From NCBI GenBank assembly GCA_007026445.1, contig VDMD01000012.1, positions 1 to 64,000 of the forward strand: a stretch of DNA of 64,000 bases, read 5' to 3'. Position 1 is the first letter of the stretch. Each line of letters starts with the position of its first letter. A program made the translations under genes and the position numbers. The notes under the pieces were generated by a model. That model made no database searches. It was not told the DNA's origin and saw only the letters and a program-made list of their open reading frames with translations. Source of the DNA: Schizophyllum amplum. Taxonomy: Eukaryota; Basidiomycota; Agaricomycetes; Agaricales; Schizophyllaceae. Positions 48,348-59,383 of this stretch are shown in pieces.

Positions 48348-48885
48348 ACGTGGGAGGGAAGCATCCCTAATGTAGAAGCGGCTGGTCTGTAGGAAGACCT
48401 CGGACGACCGCGTGATGGAATGCAGCACTATCGCACGGACGTTTGCCACAGATGCACGGACATGTTGTTCATAAATTCGAACATGAAGTTCACTGTACGC
48501 TCGTTTGTTGAGTGATAGTATGGGGATGAGTTGGGCTGAAGCCTGAGCGTGCCGTGTGTTTGCCTCCGCATTCTATGAACCTACTCCATTAGGCAAGAGA
48601 TCTCTAAACACTCGCCGCTTTTCACCAGACCCTCGACACTGAGCGTCCTGCTGTGAGGCGTCCCTCCCAACTGCCTAGAAGTTCTTACAAAACCTGATAG
48701 ATGTGTAGCAGTAGAATCGGTGACGAATGTTTCTTGGTCGATATCGCGAAGCGACCGCCATGCGAACGTGATAACTGCACGCCATTCCTCTCCGAGCCGT
48801 CGCTGGCTCTATAATATCGGTCTGTTGCGCGTCAGGGGAGACTCAGCCTAGCGGAAGGCCGCACTCACCAACTCGCAATCATCAG
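48348..48885. other. Convergent 3' region, no gene
   Basis: About 540 bp between the SAP gene and the F-box relic, without coding signal. Confidence 0.45.
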
Positions 48886-49440
48886 TCAGATGCTATAACG
48901 GCCAAAAGAACTTCTCGTAGGCATTATCACAGCCGGCACCAGCTCCTCTATTCGCCTCGCGATATTGTCATTCCATCCAAAGTCGCAAGGCAGCGAATAG
49001 ACTCTGGGCTCGAATGTGAGGCTTTTTGAGCGCATCCCATTGACCTGCGGGTCTCCAGCATCTCCAACAGCGAGGCCGCAGTGAACTGCACATAACCGGC
49101 CAATCCGAGCCAGTCCATGCGCGGGAGCACATGCATTGTGCCCGTACTTACTATCAACTGCAGACGGCAAATCGAGCACATCCTGCCCCAGCGGATTATC
49201 CTCGCACGCGTCAATCTTGAGCGACGTCAGCTCTGGAAGGAGGTCAAAGCATTCCAGATTCGCATGAGCACGTAGGCTCAGAGAGAGCCGATGCAGACGA
49301 CATGACGAGCGCGTCAGCAGAGGCGCCAGCCCCGTGTTGGAAAGCGACACGCTGCAGCTCCAGACCATCGAGATATCTCGGAGCGCAGGCACCGTCAGGC
49401 GGTCGAGAAGTCGCCGGTGAACGGGATTCTCGCGCGACGT
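48886..49440 (-). pseudogene. Truncated F-box/LRR-type gene (C-terminal repeats only)
   Basis: Minus-strand exons read PALRDISMVWSCSVSLSNTG, RLHRLSLSLRAHANLECFDL, LPELTSLKIDACEDNPL, then, after introns, FTAASLLEMLETRRSMG and SKSLTFEPRVYSLPC with the ending IEELVPAVIMPTRSSFG. These are leucine-rich repeats of agaricomycete F-box proteins; the ending matches in style the LVPDLVIHW end of the intact neighbour at 49747. No F-box or N-terminal half is found between 49440 and the neighbour's stop. It looks like a tandem-duplication remnant, although a 5'-truncated expressed copy cannot be excluded. Confidence 0.5.
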
Positions 49441-49746
49441 TCATGTACAAGACGTTGGGCGTTACACGGGAGCCTACGTAGACTCATACATGTCCGAGCT
49501 GCAGCAGGAACGGTTCGAGAACGAGAAGAACATCTCAGAAATGGCCTCAAGAGATTCGTAGACATACACTCACACAAGATTATTTCTGCCGTGCAGAGTA
49601 TGATCCCAACGCTTTTCGTAGACGGACAAGATAACAGGCAGGATAGAAGACGGATAACTGTGCAACATATGCCATGAGCGACACGAGTAACGGTCAAAGC
49701 CTACGACTCACTGTGACGCTGTGCTCTTTGTTCAGTATATTTGGCA

Positions 49747-51118
49747 CTACGGCGAGGCACGCCAATGAATAACGAGGTCCGGAACCAGGGCTTCGAGCTG
49801 TTCGAGATCCCACACCACCTTGCGAGACGACTTGAGCTCATTCAACATAATCCTTTGCAACGGACATTTCATAAAGTGCCGAGCTTCCACCATCGCCAGA
49901 AGCGCCGGTATCCCAGCTGTTGTGAATGTGTTATTCAAACCGCCCAGGCTCAGAGCCTTGAGGCGCGGGAGCAGACGTGGCACTCCCGTGGTGTCGGCCT
50001 CAGAGAGGGCGTCGAGGAAGTCCCGCGTGGTATTATGATTCGTGTCCCTGAGCTGAATTTCGATCAACTCCTGCAGCGAACCGAGGAGGGCATTGCCAAC
50101 CCGTGGCGGACAGTGTAGGTTTAGCCGACGTAGACGACATGGAGAGCGCTGGAGGACGCAGAGAGCTGCATCGTCGACTTGATAGTTATATGCCCAACAT
50201 AGCGTGACATCTTCGAGAGTCGCTGGCATCGTCAGACATTCGAGGACTGCAGGATCGTCGTTGGTTAATTGGTCGTAATGAACGGAGAGCCCAGGCCGGA
50301 TAGGCGAGGGATGGTGATGTTTCCATTTGCTGACTTTCGGACAGAGTTGCAGAAGCTCGAGCGCGTACGACAGCGATGAAGTGGTCTGCAGTTCCTCGAG
50401 CTGCCGCCACGGTAGATGGGGGATCACATCTGAGGGACCACCAGTCGAAGTTAACTCTATGCGGCGCAGCCGCGGAGTTCTGGCAAACAGTCCAATCCTG
50501 TTGCCTTCGGTAAAGTGTCGCAAATGACCCGTAAACGTCGTAAGGCAGGATAGAGGGCAATCCGCGAGCGAGTCGTCGAGGAAGCAGACACGACTTTCCA
50601 TGTCATATTTGGCGATTACAACGTCATCCCAACAGCGCGAACGGCCAGCGTAGTCGATGTTGATACACTTTTCGATGAGGAGATGACTGGTTCTGGAGTC
50701 AAGGATGGCGACAGAGTATTGAACCTGGTAGCGGAGGGGGACGTTGCCGGAGTTCGCAAGGAACATTTCCAGTCTCCTGAAGATTTTACGCATGGACTTA
50801 GGGTTATTGTCAGGGATGGCAAACGATGCCCATATCGTATGTGTGCCGATCATGGTGGCTTGGGACGGTGGTCAGCCGACGAAAATGTTACGCTTTCGAC
50901 AATGATAAGTCGTAATGTTCACCTCTCCAAGTCCGGCATACAGCGCTCAACAGGAGCGGCACGCATGTCCTTTCACTGAGATTTATGTCGCCTTCGCCGC
51001 AGCACATGCTGAGTATGTTGGACAGCAGCTCGGTCGGTAGGTTGTTGATCGACGCCACATAAGCCCGCCGAACGTCGAGAACATCCTGCACTAAGCGCTC
51101 CGCCTTCTGCGCACTCAT
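49747..51118 (-). CDS. F-box/LRR-like protein
   Basis: Substrate adaptor of an SCF ubiquitin ligase by family. ATG 51118 starts MSAQKAERLVQDVLDVRRAY, and the F-box follows at once: INNLPTELLSNILSMC ... VPLLLSAVCRTWR. A GTGAAC/CCCAAG intron (about 50863-50928) joins RG to ATMIGTHTIWASF, after which a 360-codon exon carries degenerate leucine-rich repeats (LRRIELTSTGG, LPWRQLEELQTTSSLSYALE, CRLRRLNLHCPP, LPRLKALSLGGLNNTF) to the stop at 49747. About 420 residues. An upstream frame with DSLVDELRKNAYNW (about 51135-51190) resembles the coiled start of such proteins and may be a first exon. This family expands rapidly in agaricomycetes; the substrate is unknown. Confidence 0.8.
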
Positions 51119-51421
51119 GTCGGTAATTCTCTACCAGTTGTACGCGTTCTTGCGCAGCTCGTCCACGAGGGAATCCACGCGCTCTGCTGCCAGTCAAGAG
51201 TGGGCGCGCCGTAGTATTCCTCTCGATTGCGAGGCTCACGCTTGTCGGTCTAAAGGCTCTTTGGTGGCGACGGCGTCGACGTGAAAGTTGGAAAAGGACA
51301 AGGAAAGGAGAACAAGAACGACTGGCACAACACGTGATCGGTGATGGCCAAGGATAATTACCATATAAGGATTCTGACGTCACGCATTGCGTGGTTGTGC
51401 TATTGTCTTTCTTCTCGAATT

Positions 51422-51479
51422 TCAAGTTGGGTTCAGGTTGGGTTCAGGCAAGGTTCAAACGTTCAGGTCGGGTTCAAGC
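51422..51479. repeat. Short GGTTCA-core tandem repeat
   Basis: Five or six degenerate units of GTTGGGTTCAG / AAGGTTCAAAC / GTCGGGTTCAA follow each other upstream of the F-box gene. G-run content is modest; it is not a telomere repeat. Confidence 0.5.
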
Positions 51480-51728
51480 ACGGCATGGAGGCGGCGGCAT
51501 CTAAATATCCTTTGTTTGAGGTCTATCGTAAGTATCGACGATGCGGACGCGAGACCACCAGTACCGTGACGAGACTGTGCCAAGTCAAAGCAGACGGTGT
51601 ACTTACAATACTTATTCACCGCACTGCAAGCATTCGTATCGTATACGCGTAGTACACCTAGATGTCTCAGAATCATGGATAGCAATGATGTAGACGAGAT
51701 GCCGGAAGGCAGAAAACACGTTGGCTCG

Positions 51729-52748
51729 CTACTCGTCCATCGCGTCGTCCGCCTTCTCCCCTTGCTCGGGCTCTTCTGACCCGTGTTGTCTTCTTCCCTG
51801 TACGCCTATAGATACAGAGAAAATTTTAGCCAACGATTCTACCACGAACAAAACGCTCGCCAATCAGGAAGCGCCCGGCAGAGCTACGAAGGAGAACACA
51901 TGATGGTGAAGGGAGACGCAGCAAACACACAGTATGACGAAGGAAGATACAAAGTCCGAGGGAGTTGAAGCCGAATAAGGGGGGCGCCAAAAACTTACCT
52001 CCACTTTGCCCAAGCGGTTTGAGGTGCGTCTGCAGCCATTCTTCTGTCTCCCATACTGCAAACAAACGACAATGAGCTCGAGAAGCGTACAGATACGAAG
52101 AGCGTACCAGCACGGTTGCCGGCTCCCTGCACAGGGCCTTTTTGCGGCTTTGCTAAGTTGACCTGAAGACGACGCGGGTCAGCTCGTGCAGGTGAGCGTG
52201 TTAGGGTAGAATGAAAGGGCGAACGCGCTGCCGCGTGTGCTGAGCCAGACTGGTCTGATATATGCAGCTCGTATATTGGGGGCATGCGCACCTTTATGAC
52301 CTTGCCTCGAAGTTCATTGAGGTCCATGTTGTCGATCGCGTCTTGCGCGTCTGCGGTAGACGTGAAAGTGACAAATGCGAAGCCGCGATGTTTGTTATCT
52401 GCAGAGGGCCAGCGCACCACAGGTAAGCGACGGTTCCACATGCCGACTAGCATTTACGTACCTTGTTGTTGCTGGGTAGGGTTTGTTGTTGCGGGGGGAA
52501 TTTGGACCTCCACTACATCGCCTACATAACTCGTCAGTGATGCAATGATCGAGACGTGGTGGGGGGAGGAAAGTGGTTCAAGCAATGATAGGAGGCATTA
52601 CCCAAGATATGGAGGACTGTGTATAGGAAGGAGAACGAAGGGGATTCACACCGAATGTCGAGAACGTCTCGAAAAGGATGGCCTCGTTGATTTCGTCCAC
52701 CAGCCCACCGACGAAGATGGTCTTCTTGTTCTTCGTGCCTTCCTCCAT
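51729..52748 (-). CDS. RRM protein resembling the PPIE/Cyp33 RNA-binding domain
   Basis: Small nuclear RNA-binding protein. ATG 52748 gives MEEGTKNKKTIFVGGLVDEI (RNP2 = IFVGGL), then LFETFSTFG, an intron, DVVEVQIPPATTNPTQQQQ, and DNKHRGFAFVTFTSTADA (RNP1 = RGFAFVTF). The continuation is IDNMDLNELRGKVIKVNLAK, QGAGNRAVWETEEWLQTHL and an acidic tail GSEEPEQGEKADDAMDE. The order RRM, VNLAKP, then W-x-x-E/D-x-WL is that of metazoan PPIE (Cyp33), but no cyclophilin domain follows, as I recall for fungal homologues. The last intron is long (about 200 nt). The Thr/Gln insertion in the middle of the RRM loop is unusual. About 155 residues; stop TAG 51729-51731. Spliceosome association is inferred from PPIE. 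Confidence 0.85.
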
Positions 52749-53087
52749 TCCAAGTTCGCAGGCTTACGTGTTTGATTCAAGAAGCAGAAGTACCGGCAGC
52801 ACGAGAAGTCAGGCCGTCGTGGATGAGCGTCAAGAGCAAGTGCCAAGCAGCAATTCGGAGATCGGGCCGTCAGCCGCTTTACAGACGCACCGTCACGCGT
52901 GAGCAAAGTTGAACGAATGAGCAACGACATGAAGATGGAGATTCGACGTGAAATATTCAGTGTAATCGCTGTTGTCAACTTGCTCGACGATGAGATCAAT
53001 GTAACGATGAGTTCGACGACAGCAGCGCGGACAGAGCCATAGATACGAAACATGATGACAACTTTCTTATAGTAGAGCGAAGTACTA

Positions 53088-53479
53088 GGGCGTATTCGCT
53101 AGTGCATAACATCACTTTGAAGATTCCAAAACAAATTGGAGTACCCCAAAATTGTCGATGTAAACTTGTACGACTTCGAAGCCAGGAATATTAGTAGGGC
53201 GTTGGCTGGATGTTGGCAGGCGCTTCAGAAGGCCCAACACAAACGCGAAACACGCCCAAAGGCGGCCAGAGTATGCTGACGGCCTCCCTGCCAGAGCCTG
53301 CGCTCGAAAGCCGAAGTCCTGACGCGCTGTTCAGGCTGAGGAACGTCAACGGCCTGCTCGACGTCCTGTATCACTTCGTAAGTTAATAAATCAATTTCGT
53401 GGCATTTGTTCCTCTTTTGCTGAACAAAACCCGTATCTTTGGTTTTTGGATCATGCTTTTTGCATGGGCGAATACGCCC
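53088..53479. mobile_element. TA-flanked MITE (Tc1/mariner-like) with an exon-like segment inside
   Basis: GGGCGTATTCGC (53088-53099) and its exact reverse complement (53468-53479) bound a 392-bp segment, with weaker inverted similarity for about 20 bp further in. Both ends touch TA (53086-53087 and 53480-53481), the target duplication of Tc1/mariner-type elements. Inside, an ATG-led frame (53211-53382, with LTASLPEPALESRSPDALFR) runs to a perfect GTAAGT donor. No transposase. The short inverted repeat makes chance possible, but the paired TA flanks support it. Confidence 0.55.
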
Positions 53480-53739
53480 TACTGCAAAGTTATATCATAT
53501 GCAGGAGAAGAGGCATATCAGGAGACGATAGCAGTCGTGGCGGTATCTAGACAGGCAGTATGGGTGCGGAACATCTTAGCAATGAATTACTGGTGCGCTG
53601 CAGCGGTATCGTTGTATAGTTGGAAGATGAGGCATCTAATACGGGGCCCTGCCTCTCGTCAAGGCAAGCGCTTGGGCATGCCTTTTCCTGATAAACGCGA
53701 AAATCAGCAAGTCGATGCGTCACTGTGGCCCAAACAAAC

Positions 53740-54710
53740 TCACGCGTATGGCACCATCAAGGGCAGCTCTTGGAGGACAGTGGGGTCCACTGCCGGTTGA
53801 ACAGGCTGACCCCGCGTCGGCAAAAGGATCCTCTTGATGATCTTACCGTCGAAGACGAACTCCTGCTCGGTGCCTTGAAGGACGGCAAAGGTAGCCGCCG
53901 TCGCAGTAACGCTGAAAGCTTGACACCACTGCAAGGACCTCAACTCCTCCGAATGACCGTTGGTTGGGTTGACGTGACGGATCTGTAGATTGGCCGGCTG
54001 AGGGACAGCTTGTCCACTTCAATCGTCGCAGAGATCGAACGATATAGAGCGCGTTTGGTAGCCATCCAAAAGCGCATGTGGCAGCCGACACCGGGAAGTT
54101 CCACTTTCTGAATTGTTGTGTCTTTCGGGTCCGGGATGCCCTATGTAACGCCGATGTCAGAGCACGACCACGATCAGACGTTGATAGACTTACACCAATG
54201 ATATTGGCCTTTGAGTAGATGTCCTTCATTTGTCTAGTCGCCTCCTCCACGCTGCCGCAGTACGAGATCATGAGCGCCTGCGCAAGGTCCTCAGACATAG
54301 GAATATGGAGCGTGTCCCCGTCGAGTGCGGTTACGATTGGTTGTGGAGGAATCACAGCGCGCCTCCTGGCTGGGCCATATGACTTGGCATCCACTCATAC
54401 ACACGACTGGTGACTGCTGGCTCCTCGCCCGGCTCCAGGGTGCCAGCCATCGTGCGTCGAAGATGAGCGACAGCAGCCTCGACCAGTGCGGATGTTGATT
54501 CCAGGGTGGGCAGTGTCGGGGGATGCTGCTGCATCACAGACTCCAGTCCCGCATCACGAGTACGATGTTTGTTCGCCACATGCGACTGTACCAGCGCGGA
54601 CGGAGGTTCTGCCAGTGGCACCTCAGATGTCGTGTGCTGGTCGACTGAGATATATAGGAGGGCTGGGAGTGACGCAAAGAGCGCTTCTTGGTGGTTTCGG
54701 TCTTGGGCAT
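53740..54710 (-). pseudogene. Unknown protein with three apparent one-base frame breaks
   Basis: From ATG 54710 the frame reads MPKTETTKKRSLRHSQPS. A one-base shift near 54650 leads to HTTSEVPLAEPPSALVQ and ESTSALVEAAVAHLRRTMAG. A second near 54392 (GAGTGG/ATGCC) changes SRVYEW to DAKSYGPARRRAVIPPQP, and the frame goes on through IPMSEDLAQALMISYCGSVE and KDIYSKANIIG. After an intron (about 54130-54185) come PDPKDTTIQKVELPGVGC and MRFWMATKRALYRSISAT. A third shift near 54010 is needed to reach QPANLQIRHVNPTNGHSEEL and FAVLQGTEQEFVFDGKIIKR, ending PLMVPYA with TGA 53740-53742. I do not recognise the family. It could be a soluble cytosolic protein. As with the gene at 45214, each break behaves like a single missing base. 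Confidence 0.5.
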
Positions 54711-55620
54711 TGTAGTAGTAGCTGTACAGAGGGCGTGTCAGTCAAGATGATGTACGCAGCAGACAAAGAGTCATTGGACAGATATGGTTGAACGAGATGA
54801 TACCCACATGAATATGATAGATCCTTCTTGTACTACAACTTGTAGTAGCGCTGGCCTCCATAGGACGCAATGCACGGTCATTAGCATACCTACTAGCGAA
54901 CGCGGAAGGAGTCAAAGCGCTCTTCAAGTACATCGCACTGACGGGACGGTTTACCGCGACATTCGGAGATGTTGCACCGGAGTGAAGGAACGAGGGAGGA
55001 CCTGCGCACGGAGCGCGGGTTATATAAGCAGAGGCAGGGACCACCGCACCACGGACGACGGCGGGACAACGGAGAAAAGAGCGGTTGGAGGGGGCACGCC
55101 ACGAGCGGGCCTCATAGATGAATAGTCAGATTCGGACGGGCGGACAGACTCACGACAAAACGTAGAATATTTCATGTACGCTGTCTACCATATGGCTCGG
55201 CCACACAGGACAATAAACATGGAAACCAAAAAAAAAAAAAAAAAAACAACTTGTAGCGCAGGCGTTCCGGGCGTTGTTGGCTGTTGGTCACTTTTTGTTT
55301 GTGCTTCTTGTTTGCAGGCTCTTCTCAGGGTTGTTTACTTGTGTTGTTGCATACATACAAGCGCTCGTTGCCCGTTTCGAATTCTTGCCTCTCTCCTACT
55401 TTGCAGCTGGTTTGCAGTTCTCTTCTTCTCATAATGCATGGCTGCGCCCTAGGCCTGAGCGCTAGCTTGAGCCACCGCAAAGGCCAGGCAAAGGCATCAT
55501 TCGCCGCCGCTCACTCATGAGTCATTGTGCGATGATGAATGGCATGCGCATCTCGCGGCGTTCCCATCCGCTCCTCCATTTCGCCCGGTTGACACACCAG
55601 TAACCGAGAAGTAGGACAGG
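54711..55620. other. Divergent upstream region with an A19 tract
   Basis: Between two divergent genes. A run of 19 A at 55228-55246 is the longest homopolymer in the window and could be a promoter nucleosome-excluding tract or a retroposition scar. The plus-strand frame at 54784-55125 lacks protein-like composition. No gene called. Confidence 0.4.
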
Positions 55621-57617
55621 ATGTCTGTGGAACGCGCCCCGCTGCTACCTTCTGGGCAAGAACAGTCGTACACGGAGCCCGCGCCATCGCGCCCAGAAGC
55701 CGAGGATGTCGAGAGCGCTGCTCCGGGTGAGGTGAAGAAGCCGGCCATGGTCACCATTGTGCGTGTATCGAGTCTGCGACGCGTCCCAGTCTTGCTAACA
55801 CGGGCTTGCTACGGGTTAGATCGTGCCCATGATAGTCGGAATCTTCTTGGCGGCGACAGACACGACGATCGTCGCCTCTGGTGCGACACCCTCTGCAATC
55901 TACCTTCCAGCTTCCTGATGCCGTGACTGATAGCGTACGCCGCCATTGGAAACGATTTCAAGCAGCTGCAGAACGCTAATTGGATAGCGACGGGCTACAT
56001 GCTTACGGCCACCAGTTCCCAGTGCGCCCCCTACCTCCGTTCTTGTTTCCCCTCAGCAGGCTTACCTTTGCGTCAGAGCCTTGTACGGAAAACTTAGCGA
56101 CATCTTCGGGCGCAAGGCATGCCTCCTATCTGCGTATAGCGTATTCGCGCTAGGCTGTCTCTGCTGCGGTCTTGCGAGGAACATGACTGAACTTATCGCT
56201 GCGCGCGCGTTCGCGGGTGCTGGAGGTGGCGGGATGACGACGTGCGCGTTGTGATTCCTTAATCGCAGCATTCTGCTGATTGCATGGGCATGACAGTGTG
56301 GTCAGCATCATCCTGTCCGACGTGGTCCCCTTGCGCTCCCGAGGGACATGGCAGGGCATCCTGAACGTCATCTGGGCCACTGGCTGTGTTACGGGTGCGC
56401 CGCTAGGAGGTATTCTGGCTGACAGCATTGGCTGGCGATGGTGAGCTTTCGTATAACGATGAGAGCTCGCTGACTGACATCGCTTAAGGGCTTCCTTATG
56501 CAAGTCCCCATGACCACCCTTGCCATCGTCTCCGTCGCCATCTTCCTCCACCTCCCCTCCGCCGACCGCTCGCACTTCAAAGAGAAGATTAAGCGCGTCG
56601 ATTTCGCAGGCGCTATCATGCTCATTTTCACCATCTTCACCCTCCTCTTCGGCCTCGACCGCGGCGGCAACATCTCCTGGACGGACGCGTACACGGTCGC
56701 CTCCTTCGCCGCATTCGCCGTCTTGTTCCCCGTGTTTCTGTACATTGAGTTCCGCGTCGCCGCGGAGCCCTTCGTGCCGCTGCGGCTCGTCGGGAACAGC
56801 ACGCTCATGTCGACCCTGATGACTAACTTCTGGCAATTCTTTGCGACGGCGCCGGTGCTCTTCAACCTCGCGCTGTACTACCAGGCAGTGATGGGCTGCA
56901 GCGCGGGGCAAGCGGGCGCGTACCTTATTCCGAGCGTGGTGGCCAGTACCACGGGGAGTCTGGGCGGCGGGCTGATCATACAGAAGACGGGGAAGTACTA
57001 CAGGTTGACGGTCGCGGCGTATGTGATGTTTGGGGCGGGAGTGACGATGGTGGCGGTCAATGCGGGGACGGTGAAGCACTCGATCCTGTGGTTTGTGGTC
57101 GGGTTGTTGGCGCATGGGTTAGGTGGAGGTGAATCGTGACAGTTGTGATACTAAGCGGGTTTGCTCATGCGCTACTCTAGGCTGTGGTTCAAACACCAGT
57201 CTCATATCCCTCATCGCCAATGCGGGTCCGGCGGACCAGGCCATCGCCACCGCAGGTGCGTGTCTTTTACCAACTTTACCCTTCTTTGCGCATCTAGCTC
57301 ACCCGTCATTTTGAGGTTCCTACCTCTTCCGTTCCCTGGGCCAAGTCACCGGCCTCGCCATCGCAAATACAATTTTGCAAGACGTCCTCCGCAGAACGCT
57401 GCACGAAAAGCTTCACGGGCAGGACGTGGACAAGATCGTCAGACGCGTCCGCGAATCGCTCGACTACCTGGAGAAGCTCGACCCCGAGGCGCGCGGCATC
57501 GTGCGCTACTCGTACCAGCACGCGTTGAACGCGGCGTTCTGGGTGATGGCGTGCAGCGCGGGGCTCGCGCTCGTTACGTCTCTTTTCATCAGGGAGACGG
57601 AGTTGGGCAAGAAATAA
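55621..57617 (+). CDS. MFS transporter, DHA2/14-helix type (vacuolar amino-acid or drug exporter-like)
   Basis: ATG 55621 gives MSVERAPLLPSGQEQ and an acidic N-terminus. Helix 1 is split by an intron: IVPMIVGIFLAATDTTIVAS, then AYAAIGNDFKQLQNANWIAT. Next are the loop-2 motif LYGKLSDIFGRKACLLSAYS, ARAFAGAGGGGMTT, the RGTWQGILNVIWATGCVTGA helix-5 region, DAYTVASFAAFAVLFPVF, NLALYYQAVMGCSAGQAG, GSLGGGLIIQKTGKYYRL and GLAIANTILQDVLRRTLHEK. It ends ETELGKK, TAA 57615-57617. About 530 residues, 14 helices expected as in VBA/DHA2 proteins. Two junctions do not keep phase by one base: before AYLCVRALYG (about 56060) and at GWRW/FLMQVPM (about 56488, GGGCTTCC where GGGCCTTCC would fit). Otherwise intact. 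Substrate unknown. Confidence 0.82.
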
Positions 57618-57754
57618 AAATGCACTTGATAGTAGGTACTTAGACACCGATATTCCTACGTCACGGACAATGGAGTACATGGGTAGCGAGATGTGTAGCG
57701 GGGGAGATAAAAGGCATGTACTTACGAGCGTAGTAGCGGCGTATGGATAATTAA

Positions 57755-59100
57755 TTACTGGGCTACTTCCGGCTCCCGACTCGCCTCTTCCAACTTCTGC
57801 CTCTTGCGAGCCAGATATCGCTCCCTCGCGCTCTGAACATCGTGTTCTGTATTCCTCTTCGCCACCATGCGCGCATTCCTTGCGCGCTCCTCTTCTTCCT
57901 TTTCGGTCTTCCTCCGTTCTTCCTCTTCACGGAGCTGTTGCTGTATCTCCCGCCGCCGCCGTTCTTCAATTTCCCGCCGACTAGCGGCGGTCCCGACCGC
58001 GGTATGTGCATGCACGGGCTCGCCATCCTTCCCCTTGCCGCCGCCTGCCTGTAGCCCCAGCCGCCGCGTATTTGTTCCCCGAAGATTGAGACCAGCGGAG
58101 AGGAGCTCACGCTTGTCGACAATTTGGTTGTCGTCATTGAGCTCAACATCTTTGCCTTCTTCGCGGGCGCGTCGGGCTAGCTCTGCGTCAGAAGCTGCTT
58201 TCTTCGCTTCCTCAGCCTCTGGTTCAGGTGGCTTGGTGATGGTGAGATTTGGTGGCATCGTCGGGCCCACGGCGCGCTTCTGAGTAGCAGCGACAGCGGC
58301 GGAATGATCGTTTTCGCTCTCGTCGAGTAACTTGCGGTAGAAGTGAGCCATGCCGGTTGTAGGACCGCTCTTCTTCTTGCGCTCCTCTGAGATGCCAGAT
58401 AAGTCTGTGAAGGACAATGCATACTGACAGACGCACCTTCTCGCTTGCGCTCCTCCTCTTCCGCACGACGCACCTCCTCCATCTGATCTTTATACGCCTG
58501 CGTGACAAAGGCTTCCTTATCCTTAAACTCGTCGCCTTCCCGCTCGCGTTCGCGCTGCATCATCTTCTCTTCTGCCCGCAGATGGTCCAGACGTCGTGTC
58601 GCCGCGGTCGTCAGTAATCCTTCTATATACTTGGGCTAAACAGTCGTTAGTTGTGGCAGACGTGACATGACATTGAGTACGCACCTTTCTTTCCTTGGCG
58701 TCAACCTCCTTCGCCTCTTTAGCCCGCTGCTTCGCCTCCTGCATCTTGTCGTACACTTCGTCATACTCGAAGACTGTCTCGTCTACCGCCAGCTCCGCCT
58801 CGCGGCGCTTCTTCATAGCGCGCGACTCCAAGGTTTGCGCATACAGCTGCTGGGCATCTGTACCTTTGGCCTGAAGGTGCACTGTTGTCAGAACTCGTAC
58901 ATACTTGCATGGACTACGCATGCACACACCTTCCCCTTCAGACCTTGCGCGACAACCTTCTTGTTGCCAGTAGCAGTCGTGGTAGATGCAGCAACATCTG
59001 TAGTGTCATCGTCGTCGAACGCGGCAGGCCTCTTGAGGGATGGTGCGGGGGCAGGTGCCGCTGCCGCCTTGGGCTTGTTCAGGGAGAAGGAGAGCTTCAT
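57755..59100 (-). CDS. NSRP1/CCDC55-like splicing regulatory protein
   Basis: Nuclear-speckle-type coiled-coil protein. ATG 59100 gives MKLSFSLNKPKAAAAPAP, with LKRPAAFDDDDTTD. After an intron the conserved N-terminal domain (DUF2040) appears: LAVDETVFEYDEVYDKMQEA, KERKPKYIEGLL, HLRAEEKMMQREREREGDEF and KDKEAFVTQAYKDQMEEV, ending in EEEERKRE. A later exon has KKSGPTTGMAHFYRKLLDES, the second family block, followed by coiled coil and ERYLARKRQKLEEASREPEV. Stop at 57755. About 385 residues, four introns. The order 'K.S.S' start, FEYDEVYD, RE-rich helix, and FYR is that of NSRP1. Human NSRP1 influences alternative splicing; a spliceosome role here is by homology. Confidence 0.87.
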
Positions 59101-59383
59101 TGGAATGGCACAGCCACTCAACTCGACCCGCACGTGTGGCTTACGTCACCTTGTGTTGAACTTCACCTTCAAGTGCGTCCGTTCGACGGTGATACAGACT
59201 ACACCCTGACCGTACTTCCGTCAACACGACTTCGGGCGACTCATTTCTTGAAATTTTTTGCATCTGCGGCCACTACGATTACACACTCGACACGGGCTTC
59301 GACTTGCGCGCGCGAGCCTCCGAGTCGACATACACACATAAGTCACATGTGGCGCCATAGGTGAATTGACAACTAGTTTCTCC

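Noticed and set aside
54784..55125. 113-codon plus-strand frame in the promoter region of the DHA2 transporter
   Set aside because: Composition is Arg/Thr-rich low-quality coding text, no conserved motif, and it overlaps an equally long frame on the other strand.
55228..55246. A19 tract as a retroposon poly(A) tail
   Set aside because: No coding or element sequence lies directly 5' of it and no target duplication is visible; a promoter poly(dA) tract is as likely.
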